A stretch of 5,725 bases of DNA. Origin: an uncultured Lachnospiraceae bacterium (GTDB lineage: Bacteria; Bacillota; Clostridia; Lachnospirales; Lachnospiraceae). This document shows positions 1 to 5,724 of this stretch, one piece after another (the stretch's first letter is position 1; the number at the start of each line of letters is the position of its first letter). A model generated the notes under the pieces. That model had not been told where the DNA came from. It saw only the letters and a list, made by a program, of their open reading frames with translations, and ran no database searches. The stretch lies in the NCBI GenBank assembly GCA_902796045.1, contig CADBNQ010000056.1, positions 1-5,725 on the forward strand, written 5' to 3'. The position numbers and the translations under genes are program-made.

Positions 1-15
1 CTGGAATTGATCCAT
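1..15 (-). CDS. Possible first codons of the next minus-strand gene, cut by the window edge
   Basis: On the minus strand GAGGAGGG (18-25) is followed after AA by ATG GAT CAA TTC CAG, giving MDQFQ before the window ends. The good ribosome binding site argues for a gene start here. However, only 3 bases separate AGGAGG from the ATG, which is shorter than the 7-9 seen for the other genes in the window, so a start a little further left is possible. Five residues do not allow a product call. A glycoside hydrolase or another sugar gene would fit the context, but that is a guess. Confidence 0.45.
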
Positions 16-158
16 TTCCCTCCTCGAAGAGAATGTGGGTCGAATTGAAATCTGATGAAAACCATTACTTCCTATGATTTAACAACACCTTCCCCATGAT
101 TTAACAATAATCTCCCTATGGTTTAACGATACGTTCGCCATAACCCCATAATACAATA
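16..158 (-). promoter_or_regulatory. Probable leader and promoter region of the left-edge gene
   Basis: This AT-rich stretch follows the operon terminator and precedes the possible ATG at 15. It holds the three 22-bp direct repeats and a ribosome binding site. I could not find a clean -35/-10 pair. The repeat units themselves contain TTGTTA and TTAAAT, which resemble weak -35 and -10 hexamers about 19 bases apart between adjacent units. The promoter call rests mainly on position. Confidence 0.4.
74..139. repeat. Three tandem 22-bp direct repeats
   Basis: Units at 74-95, 96-117 and 118-139 repeat with an exact 22-base period. By eye they are 15 to 17 of 22 identical in pairs. The core, GTTAAAYCAT on the minus strand (74-83, 96-105, 118-127), is invariant except for one T/C change. 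A much weaker fourth unit (11 of 22 against the middle unit) may precede at 52-73. They lie between the operon terminator and the possible gene start at the left edge, so an upstream activator-binding array for that gene is plausible. A period of about two helical turns puts every core on one face of the DNA. No function is proven. Confidence 0.8.
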
Positions 159-186
159 CCGCCGGGATGTGCGCACATCCCGGCGG
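150..186 (-). terminator. Rho-independent terminator after the ATPase gene
   Basis: Bases 159-186 form a perfect 28-bp palindrome. As RNA on the minus strand it folds to a 12-bp stem (159-170 with 175-186) closed by a GCGC tetraloop, with ends CCGCCGGG and CCCGGCGG. The minus-strand transcript then continues UAUUGUAUUAU, a U-rich though interrupted tail. It begins 33 bases after the ATPase stop codon, where the operon should end. The plus-strand exit is A-rich, so termination is expected mainly for the operon direction. A protein-binding palindrome is possible but less likely in this place. Confidence 0.85.
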
Positions 187-219
187 CATAAATACAACCA
201 ACAATTCAAAAACTTCTTC

Positions 220-1311
220 TTAAATCGCCTTCTCTGTCTCTTTATCAAAGATATGGATGCTGTCCGTATCCACGGCCAGGGTCACGGTGTCCCCGGACTT
301 TGCCGCATATTTGGATGGAATCCGGGAAATCATCTTCTTACCGTCGATCTGGAAGTAGAGATAGATCTCCGAGCCCATCATCTCGTCAAGGTCGATGCTG
401 GCCTTGATCACGGCGTCGCCGGCGGCTGCCACCATCTCGGGCTCGATGTGGAGGTCTTCGGGGCGTACGCCCAGTATCACTTCTTTGCCTGCGTAGGAGG
501 CGATTCTGTCGGCGCTGACCGGCACCCTGGTTTCGCCGAAAGCCAGGACATAGCCACCGTCTGCCTGCTCTACTCTGGCATCGATGAAGTTCATCTGGGG
601 AGACCCGATGAATCCGGCCACAAACATATTGCAGGGGGAGTTATAGAGGTTCTGCGGGGTGTCAAACTGCTGGATGACACCGTCTTTCATGACGCAGATC
701 CGGTCTCCCATGGTCATGGCCTCCGTCTGGTCATGGGTGACATAGACGAAGGTGGTCTGCAGCTTCTTGTGGAGGGAGGAGATCTGGCTTCTCATCCCGG
801 TACGCAGCTTGGCATCCAGGTTGGACAGGGGCTCATCCAGGAGGAAGACCTCGGGATTACGCACCATAGCCCGGCCCAGGGCCACACGCTGGCGCTGTCC
901 GCCGGACAGCTCCTTGGGCTTGCGCTTGAGATAAGGCTCCAGCTCCAGGATCCTGGCAGCCTCCCTGACCTTCTCATCGATCTCGGCCTTGGGAGTCTTG
1001 CGCATCTCCAGGGCGAAAGCCATATTTTTATAGACAGTCATATGGGGATAGAGGGCATAGTTCTGGAAAACCATGGCGATATCCCGGTTCTTGGGGGCTA
1101 CATTGTTGACCAGCCTGTCGCCGATGTAGAGCTCACCCTCAGAGACGCTCTCAAGTCCTGCGATCATACGAAGGGTCGTGGACTTGCCGCAGCCGGAAGG
1201 GCCAACCAGGACGACAAACTCTTTATCTTTTATTTCCAGATTCAGATCCGGAATAACGGTCACTCCGTTATCATATGTTTTAACAACATGCTTAAATGTG
1301 ATTCCAGCCAT
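220..1311 (-). CDS. ugpC: Sugar ABC transporter ATP-binding protein, MalK/MsmX/UgpC family
   Basis: A 363-residue cytoplasmic ATPase that dimerises under the two permeases and powers import. All nucleotide-binding motifs are intact: Walker A GPSGCGKST (37-45), Q-loop Gln83 (VFQNYALYPHMTV), signature LSGGQRQR (135-142), Walker B VFLLDEP (155-161), D-loop SNLDAKLR (163-170) and H-loop His193 (VTHDQTEAMT). The C-terminal TOBE/regulatory region, from about 236, carries GVRPEDLHIE (281-290) and MGSEIYLYF (312-320), as in MalK-type proteins. AGGAGGT lies nine bases before the ATG. It is the last gene of the operon, 19 bases after the MalG-type permease, and is followed by a terminator. The symbol is a family label that annotation pipelines commonly use for this protein type; it does not mean glycerol-3-phosphate is the substrate. 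Close relatives such as MsmX energise several transporters, so this one may also serve others. Confidence 0.96.
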   Translation of the reverse strand: MAGITFKHVVKTYDNGVTVIPDLNLEIKDKEFVVLVGPSGCGKSTTLRMIAGLESVSEGELYIGDRLVNNVAPKNRDIAMVFQNYALYPHMTVYKNMAFALEMRKTPKAEIDEKVREAARILELEPYLKRKPKELSGGQRQRVALGRAMVRNPEVFLLDEPLSNLDAKLRTGMRSQISSLHKKLQTTFVYVTHDQTEAMTMGDRICVMKDGVIQQFDTPQNLYNSPCNMFVAGFIGSPQMNFIDARVEQADGGYVLAFGETRVPVSADRIASYAGKEVILGVRPEDLHIEPEMVAAAGDAVIKASIDLDEMMGSEIYLYFQIDGKKMISRIPSKYAAKSGDTVTLAVDTDSIHIFDKETEKAI

Positions 1312-1320
1312 CTGTCACTT

Positions 1321-1327
1321 ACCTCCT
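1321..1327 (-). promoter_or_regulatory. Ribosome binding site of the ATPase gene
   Basis: The minus strand reads AGGAGGT nine bases before the ATG at 1311, within the 19-base gap after the MalG-type stop codon. It confirms the chosen start. Confidence 0.85.
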
Positions 1328-1330
1328 CTA

Positions 1331-2182
1331 CTACTCTTTTACACCACCCAGTGTCACGCCGTCAACAATATATCTCGATAAAATGAGATAGACAATGATG
1401 ATGGGGACAATGGCGATCGTGATCAGCATGTACACTTTACCCATATCAAACTTCAGGAAATCAGCGCTCCGCAGTGATGCGATCAGGATGGGGAGCGTCT
1501 TCTTCTTGTTCTGAGATATGACCAGGGCAGGAATAAAGTAAGTGTTCCAGGAAGTAACAAAGGAGAATATTGCCTGCACGGCCATGGCCGGTTTCATGAT
1601 GGGAAGTACGATCCGGTTAAATGTCCGGAATTCGCCGCAGCCGTCCATCCTGGCGGCCTCCACCAGCTCAAGCGGGAGGCTGGACTGCATGTAGCTGTAC
1701 ATGAAATAAAAGACAGCCGGGGCAGCGATGGAAGGCAGGAACAGGGGCCACAGGGTATTAATCATATTCATTTTGGTCACCAGCTGTACAAAACCAAGGG
1801 CTGATACCTGGGTAGGCATGGAAAGGATCAGCATGATAAATATAAAGGCCGGTTTCTTCATCTTAAAATCATAGGCATAGATCCCGTAAGCTGTCATGGC
1901 GGAAAAATATGTGGCCAGAGCAGCGGAACAGCCCGACACGATCAAACTGTTTTTGATACCGGAAACCACCGGGATATTGGCATCAGCCAGCACATTCTTA
2001 AGGTTGATCATGAAGCTCTTTCCGGGGATGAATGAGAACCCCTTCTGGATCATAGCATGGTTTCTGGTCGAGTTGATCAGAAGAATATAGAAGAAGAACA
2101 GGCAGAGGAAAGCCAGGAATATCAGGACCACATGCACAAAAATCGTAAATCCAAGACCGCTTCTTTCATTAGACTCTTTCAT
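1331..2182 (-). CDS. CUT1 sugar ABC transporter permease, MalG/UgpE type
   Basis: A 283-residue inner-membrane permease that pairs with the MalF-type protein to form the import channel. Hydrophobic segments sit near residues 11-36, 75-104, 110-132, 143-165, 196-222 and 248-270, the six-segment pattern of MalG. The EAA loop at 175-194 (EAARMDGC, then RIVLPIMKP) docks on the ATPase. The tail SRYIVDGVTLGGVKE is the typical MalG-family C-terminus. The start has AGAGGAGG inside the end of the upstream permease gene, nine bases before the ATG, with a two-base gap between the genes. The length is usual for the family and no key motif is missing. The ATPase gene follows after 19 bases. Confidence 0.96.
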   Translation of the reverse strand: MKESNERSGLGFTIFVHVVLIFLAFLCLFFFYILLINSTRNHAMIQKGFSFIPGKSFMINLKNVLADANIPVVSGIKNSLIVSGCSAALATYFSAMTAYGIYAYDFKMKKPAFIFIMLILSMPTQVSALGFVQLVTKMNMINTLWPLFLPSIAAPAVFYFMYSYMQSSLPLELVEAARMDGCGEFRTFNRIVLPIMKPAMAVQAIFSFVTSWNTYFIPALVISQNKKKTLPILIASLRSADFLKFDMGKVYMLITIAIVPIIIVYLILSRYIVDGVTLGGVKE

Positions 2183-2184
2183 GA

Positions 2185-3129
2185 TCAGGCGCCTCCTCTC
2201 TTCTTTCTTCTGCTGCGGACAAGACTGTCATCCCCGTTCATGGAGAAGTATACTCCGATGCACAGGACGGCACAGATGATAAACAGCACGACGGAAACTG
2301 CACCTGCCATACCATAGTTCTTGCTGTACAGGTGGTTGTTCAGGTACATGATGATGGTGGTGACGGTACGGTCCGGTGACCCCTTGCCGTTGGTCAGGAT
2401 CTGGGGAACATCGAACATCTGGAGACCACCCAGCATGGACGTGATCAGCACGTAGATCAGGATCGGCCGGATCATAGGCAGGGTGATCTTAAAGAATATC
2501 TGCAGGTGGGAGCAGCCGTCCAGCTCCGCCGCCTCGAAGAGGGCGGGATTGATGCCCATGACCGCAGCCATCAGCAGGATGGTGGTATTGCCGAACCACA
2601 TCAGGAAATTCATCAGGGCCACCAGTCCCCTGGCTCCCCACACCGTGGAGAGGAAACGGAAGGGATGGTCCAGGATCCCCGCTGAGATCAAAAATGAATT
2701 GACGGGTCCGTTGTCGGAAAACAGGGCAAAAAAGAGCATGGCAAAAGCACTGGCCATGATCAGGTTGGGCATGTAGATGACCACCTTAAAGAACTGTTTT
2801 CCATGGATCCTGAGGCGGAGGTCCGTAAACCAGGCTGCCAGCAGGAGGGAGAAAAAGATCTGGGGAACGAAGCCCAGAAGCCACAGGATGATGGTGTTGC
2901 CCATATATTTCAGGAAATCACTCTCAAAGATGGCTTTATAGTTGGCCAGTCCCACCGGATTGGGCCCGATGACCTTCAGGCCGCTTCTGTAGTATTCAAA
3001 AAAACTGTAATAGATCGTTGATACCAGCGGAATCAACTGAAAGATAAGGAAAGCCGCAAAGAAGGGAAATATAAAGATATAGCCCCACCTGGCATAGCTT
3101 ACATTATTCTTCTTTCCTGTTCCTTCCAT
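2185..3129 (-). CDS. CUT1 sugar ABC transporter permease, MalF/UgpA type
   Basis: A 314-residue inner-membrane permease, one half of the translocation channel. About six membrane segments are visible, near residues 15-43, 78-102, 116-138, 169-192, 222-242 and 274-296. The cytoplasmic EAA loop at 199-218 (EAAELDGC, then ITLPMIRP) is the conserved contact with the ATPase. The C-terminus is basic (RSRRKKRGGA). Start choice: the same frame opens six codons earlier at 3147, but there the ATG touches an 18-bp inverted repeat and has no ribosome binding site. The ATG at 3129 has AAAGGAGG seven bases upstream, and those bases would encode the first residues of the longer form. I therefore start at 3129 (MEGTGKKNN). 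Its stop is two bases from the next permease start, and its last codons contain that gene's ribosome binding site, so the two are probably translationally coupled. Confidence 0.95.
   Translation of the reverse strand: MEGTGKKNNVSYARWGYIFIFPFFAAFLIFQLIPLVSTIYYSFFEYYRSGLKVIGPNPVGLANYKAIFESDFLKYMGNTIILWLLGFVPQIFFSLLLAAWFTDLRLRIHGKQFFKVVIYMPNLIMASAFAMLFFALFSDNGPVNSFLISAGILDHPFRFLSTVWGARGLVALMNFLMWFGNTTILLMAAVMGINPALFEAAELDGCSHLQIFFKITLPMIRPILIYVLITSMLGGLQMFDVPQILTNGKGSPDRTVTTIIMYLNNHLYSKNYGMAGAVSVVLFIICAVLCIGVYFSMNGDDSLVRSRRKKRGGA
2192..2199 (-). promoter_or_regulatory. Ribosome binding site of the MalG-type permease, inside the previous gene
   Basis: AGAGGAGG on the minus strand overlaps the last Arg-Gly-Gly codons of the MalF-type gene, nine bases before the ATG at 2182. 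The overlap supports translational coupling and equal output of the two channel subunits. Confidence 0.85.
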
Positions 3130-3144
3130 AAGGAATCCTCCTTT
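3130..3144 (-). promoter_or_regulatory. Ribosome binding site of the MalF-type permease, within a small hairpin
   Basis: AAAGGAGG (3137-3144 on the minus strand) lies seven bases before the ATG at 3129 and decides that start over the upstream ATG at 3147. AAGGA of this site can pair with UCCUU directly before the ATG (3139-3143 with 3130-3134) around a 4-base loop, so the site may be partly masked. The stem is only 5 bp and may be weak. Confidence 0.8.
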
Positions 3145-3146
3145 CA

Positions 3147-3190
3147 TTTTATATCATAGGAAATTCGGCGTCATTTCCTATGATATAAAA
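3147..3190 (-). repeat. Perfect 18-bp inverted repeat upstream of the MalF-type permease
   Basis: Arms at 3147-3164 and 3173-3190 are exact reverse complements (TTTTATATCATAGGAAAT) around an 8-base spacer. In the minus-strand RNA this is a long, AU-rich hairpin that ends 17 bases before the permease ATG and 3 bases before its ribosome binding site. It is not followed by a U-tract, so it is not itself a standard terminator. It could stabilise or direct processing of the mRNA ends, or bind a protein as DNA. Its first four U residues in the RNA are also the end of the U-tract of the preceding terminator hairpin. Confidence 0.9.
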
Positions 3191-3215
3191 ATTGGGGGTG
3201 GGCACTGCCCACCCC
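3186..3215 (-). terminator. Internal intrinsic terminator or attenuator between binding protein and permeases
   Basis: On the minus strand GGGGTGGGC pairs perfectly with GCCCACCCC (3207-3215 with 3195-3203) across a 3-base loop. After one C comes AAUUUUUAU (3193-3185). This is a recognisable Rho-independent terminator placed about 60 bases after the binding-protein stop and 57 bases before the permease start. In binding-protein operons such a site usually lowers, but does not abolish, expression of the membrane genes. The short U-tract (five U after CAA) suggests partial rather than full termination. That strength estimate is inference. Confidence 0.75.
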
Positions 3216-3245
3216 GCAAGCCCGGGGCATCTGCCGCAGGCATGA

Positions 3246-3270
3246 TCAGCAGGGGTTATTCCCCTTCTGA
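3246..3270 (-). promoter_or_regulatory. Small stem-loop just after the binding-protein stop codon
   Basis: Minus-strand RNA TCAG-A-AGGGG, loop AATAA, CCCCT-G-CTGA folds into a 9-bp stem with one A-G mismatch, starting four bases after the stop codon. There is no U-tract after it. It may protect the 3' end of a binding-protein transcript from exonucleases, as intergenic hairpins do in maltose-type operons (inference). Confidence 0.5.
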
Positions 3271-3274
3271 GCTA

Positions 3275-4684
3275 TTAATCATCCCATTTAACTTCTGTCA
3301 GTTCAGGATATTTCTCCTTGATGGCTGTCTCAAAGTTGGCTTTTGCGCCTTTCTCATCGACAACGCCGTCATAGTAATCCTTGAAAGCTTTCTGCATCTC
3401 TTCGTTACATCCCTGGTCGAAGGGGCCTGCATTGCTCATATCGATCTTCTTAGCTGCTTCGGCAAAGAGAGCGATGTGGTTCTGGCCGCCAAGGAAGTCG
3501 GAACCGTAGTCAGGATCTGCAGCGATAGCTTCCATAGCCGGAATATTGTTGGTGTAGTCCTGAGTATCCAGTGTGATCTGCTTTGCGATCTCCTCATCAC
3601 ATGTCAGCTTGAGCATGATATCTTTAACAAGGTCTGCATCGTCTGTACCTGCTGCGCCGCAGATCCATGTGCCGCCCCAGTAGTAAGGCTGAGGTCCTTC
3701 ACAAACTGCATAGTCACCATAGATACCATTGCCAACTTCCAGCTTGCCGCCTTCTTCTTCAGGAGTCTCAAGAGAGTTAGCAAGAAGAGTGAAGTTGATG
3801 CCCCATGTGGAGTAGAAGAAACCAAATACCTTGCCTTCGGGACCCTGGTCTTTTGTCCAGCCGTCGTCCCAGAGGGATGTCTTATTGTTATATCCTTTTT
3901 CTGTATATTCCTTGGTCTGCTCAACCCATTCCATGATGTTATCGTCTACAACAACAGTGGTGTCATCGACCCATGGTGCCTTCACATTGTTGGAGAATGT
4001 ACGATAGGAATCATCATAACCGGAAAGCATCTTGTAACCCTTCTCATGGGCTTTCTCTGCTACATCATCGAACTTATCCCAGTCAGCCAGTGCTTCCTGT
4101 ACTTTCGCCGGATCGTCTGTTCCCAGAACATCCTTGGCGATGGAACGACGGTAAGCGAAAAGGCCTGGTGTTGCCTGCCATGTGGTTCCCTTGATGGCGC
4201 CGTTGCTGTCTGTAACGATGTCCTTGGTGTACTGATACTGGTTGGCCATATCGTCTGCTGTAAGGCCGAGCTCAGTGACATCCATGGTATAATCGGAATC
4301 TACATACTTCAGTGCGTAGTCAGCCTCAATCAGGAAGATGTCGATCTTGTCGTTGGCATCAGCGGATTCCTGATTCAGAAGTGCCTCGTCCAGCTTGTCC
4401 TGATAGTTATTTCCTTCATTAGGATTGATGGTCCATTTAACGACTGTGCCGTCGTTCAATGTGGTGGTGGACTTATCTTCTGCCACTTCCTTTACTTCCG
4501 GATAATAGTCGTTGAAACGACTCTGGAACTCATCGTTCCAGCACCAGATATTAAGGACCTTACCAGCTTCCCCTGTGCTGTCCTTGCTTCCTGTTGACTC
4601 GGCACCGCCGCCGCAGCCTACCATAGATAATGCAAGGATACCTGCCAGAGCAAGACTCGCTAAAGATTTGATACTCTTTCTCAT
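3275..4684 (-). CDS. CUT1-type sugar ABC transporter substrate-binding lipoprotein
   Basis: A 469-residue extracellular solute-binding protein of the family 1 (MalE-like) kind, which captures a sugar or oligosaccharide outside the membrane and delivers it to the permeases. The N-terminus is a lipoprotein signal: RKSIK, a hydrophobic stretch (about 8-20), then the lipobox MVGC with Cys24 as the lipidated residue, followed by a Gly/Ser/Thr-rich linker to about 41. The mature domain opens with VLNIWCWNDEF (43-53). Aromatic clusters that could stack on sugar rings include WDDGW (272-276), FFYSTWG (289-295) and PYYWGGTW (333-340). The protein is rich in Asp and Glu. The start is fixed by an AGGAGGT ribosome binding site 8 bases upstream and by the signal peptide directly after it. 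It follows the LacI gene by 32 bases, and a structured gap separates it from the permeases. The substrate cannot be assigned; an oligosaccharide is likely from the CUT1 context. Confidence 0.96.
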   Translation of the reverse strand: MRKSIKSLASLALAGILALSMVGCGGGAESTGSKDSTGEAGKVLNIWCWNDEFQSRFNDYYPEVKEVAEDKSTTTLNDGTVVKWTINPNEGNNYQDKLDEALLNQESADANDKIDIFLIEADYALKYVDSDYTMDVTELGLTADDMANQYQYTKDIVTDSNGAIKGTTWQATPGLFAYRRSIAKDVLGTDDPAKVQEALADWDKFDDVAEKAHEKGYKMLSGYDDSYRTFSNNVKAPWVDDTTVVVDDNIMEWVEQTKEYTEKGYNNKTSLWDDGWTKDQGPEGKVFGFFYSTWGINFTLLANSLETPEEEGGKLEVGNGIYGDYAVCEGPQPYYWGGTWICGAAGTDDADLVKDIMLKLTCDEEIAKQITLDTQDYTNNIPAMEAIAADPDYGSDFLGGQNHIALFAEAAKKIDMSNAGPFDQGCNEEMQKAFKDYYDGVVDEKGAKANFETAIKEKYPELTEVKWDD

Positions 4685-4692
4685 TACAAGTT

Positions 4693-4699
4693 ACCTCCT
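4693..4699 (-). promoter_or_regulatory. Ribosome binding site of the binding-protein gene
   Basis: The minus strand reads AGGAGGT, fully complementary to the 16S rRNA tail, with 8 bases to the ATG. It lies in the 32-base gap after the LacI stop. I see no convincing promoter in that gap, so this gene is probably read from a promoter before the LacI gene or within it. Confidence 0.85.
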
Positions 4700-4716
4700 C
4701 AAAACTCACAATAAAC

Positions 4717-5724
4717 TCATAGTTTCTTCACACTGTACCCGACAAGCAAACGACCGGAAACCTTGATCTGCTCTGCCACACATGATTTTCTGTGCTCGAT
4801 GGTCTCAATCAGCTTGTGAACCGACATCCGTCCGATGCTTGCCGCATCCTGGTGCCAGGTGGTCAGCCTGGGCCGCAGTACCTGGGAAAGGTTGATCCCG
4901 TCATAACCCACGACACTGATATCCTCGGGGATCTCCATGTGCCGCTTCTCAAACTCGGCCATGCCTCCCAGATAAGTGTAATCATCGGGGAACATGATGG
5001 CCGTCGGGGGATCGTCCAGGTCTAAAAGCTGCCTGGTGATCTTCCTGCCGTAGTCTGGGTCGTGGAACCTGCCCTCTGTCACGTAGGAATCAGGGATGCT
5101 TATCCCGTGCTCCTCCAGAGCCCGGTGGAAACCCATCAGTCTCTTGATGGTCACTGATGTCTGCTGACCATGCATAAATGCGATCTTCCTGTGTCCGCAT
5201 CTGATCAGGTAGGAGGTCAGCTCGTAGGCACCTTCCACATTGTCCGAGAGAACACTGCTGGTGTTATCATAGGCATAATCGATGGTGATCACAGGAATCT
5301 CACTGCGGACCAGCTCAGGAATCGGGCCGCTCTCAAAATTCCCGCAGGCAATCACCACGCCGTCACACTTGCGATAACGGCAGTGCTCCAGGAAAGACAT
5401 CTTCCTCTCGCCAAGGTTCTGGCTTAAGAAAGTGATGTCATATCCTCTGCGCTCAGCTTCTTCTTTCACACTGTTGAGAATCGTAGAAAAATATTCGTGT
5501 GTCAGACCACTCATTGTGTCATCGACAAAGACAACTCCTATGTTATGGGAGCTGTTGGTCTTGAGCTGTCTGGCGGCTGCATTCGGAAGATAATGCATCT
5601 CCTCCGCAGTCTTCCTGACAAGCTCCATGGTCTCCGCACTGATATCGCCGTAGCCATTCAGCGCCTTGCTGACTGTAGCCGGTGACACGCCGCACTTCCG
5701 GGATATATCTTTGATGGTGACCAT
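4717..5724 (-). CDS. LacI/GalR-family transcriptional regulator, complete
   Basis: A 335-residue DNA-binding regulator, probably a sugar-responsive repressor of this operon. Residues 1-25 form the classic LacI helix-turn-helix (TIKDIS, then GVSPATVSKALNG). Residues 46-59 are the hinge (LPNAAARQLK), with the Leu54 that family members insert into the operator minor groove. From about residue 61 (NIGVVFVDD) a periplasmic-binding-protein-like sensor fold runs to the end, with the usual IPVITID (143-149), GHRKIAF (177-183) and ISVVGYDG (269-276) blocks. The length is normal for the family. The start matches the usual family N-terminus, but it is one base from the window edge, so its ribosome binding site cannot be seen. 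The gene is first in the operon, 32 bases before the binding-protein start, which suggests co-transcription and autoregulation (inference). The effector is unknown. Family call is certain; target and ligand are inferred from position. Confidence 0.96.
   Translation of the reverse strand: MVTIKDISRKCGVSPATVSKALNGYGDISAETMELVRKTAEEMHYLPNAAARQLKTNSSHNIGVVFVDDTMSGLTHEYFSTILNSVKEEAERRGYDITFLSQNLGERKMSFLEHCRYRKCDGVVIACGNFESGPIPELVRSEIPVITIDYAYDNTSSVLSDNVEGAYELTSYLIRCGHRKIAFMHGQQTSVTIKRLMGFHRALEEHGISIPDSYVTEGRFHDPDYGRKITRQLLDLDDPPTAIMFPDDYTYLGGMAEFEKRHMEIPEDISVVGYDGINLSQVLRPRLTTWHQDAASIGRMSVHKLIETIEHRKSCVAEQIKVSGRLLVGYSVKKL

Noticed and set aside
56..69. Catabolite-repression (cre) like sequence TGAAAACCATTACT
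   Set aside because: It fits the cre consensus at most positions but lacks the near-invariant central CG, so I do not call it.
69..78. Ten-base word TTCCTATGAT shared with the inverted repeat at 3175-3184
   Set aside because: A few shared 10-mers are expected by chance in a window of this size, and the flanking bases differ.
74..139. CRISPR array or replication iterons as an explanation of the 22-bp repeats
   Set aside because: The units abut without unique spacers of CRISPR length, there are only three, and no cas or replication gene is present.
169..1386. Long plus-strand open frame of about 405 codons opposite the ATPase gene
   Set aside because: It is in exact codon register with the ATPase gene and stays open because that gene avoids TTA, CTA and TCA codons. 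Its GTG start lies inside the terminator palindrome with no ribosome binding site, and its translation matches no family I recognise.
3130..3147. Six-codon N-terminal extension of the MalF-type permease
   Set aside because: The extra codons are made of the ribosome binding site for the ATG at 3129, and the upstream ATG abuts the inverted repeat with no binding site of its own.
3242..4597. Long plus-strand open frame of about 451 codons opposite the binding-protein gene
   Set aside because: It has the same cause: it is codon-aligned with the real gene and open only because of that gene's codon choice. Its protein is a Cys/Val/Ile-rich antisense product and it has no ribosome binding site.
4685..4716. 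Possible promoter or operator between the LacI and binding-protein genes
   Set aside because: The gap is only 32 bases and is mostly ribosome binding site; no -35/-10 pair or palindrome is visible.
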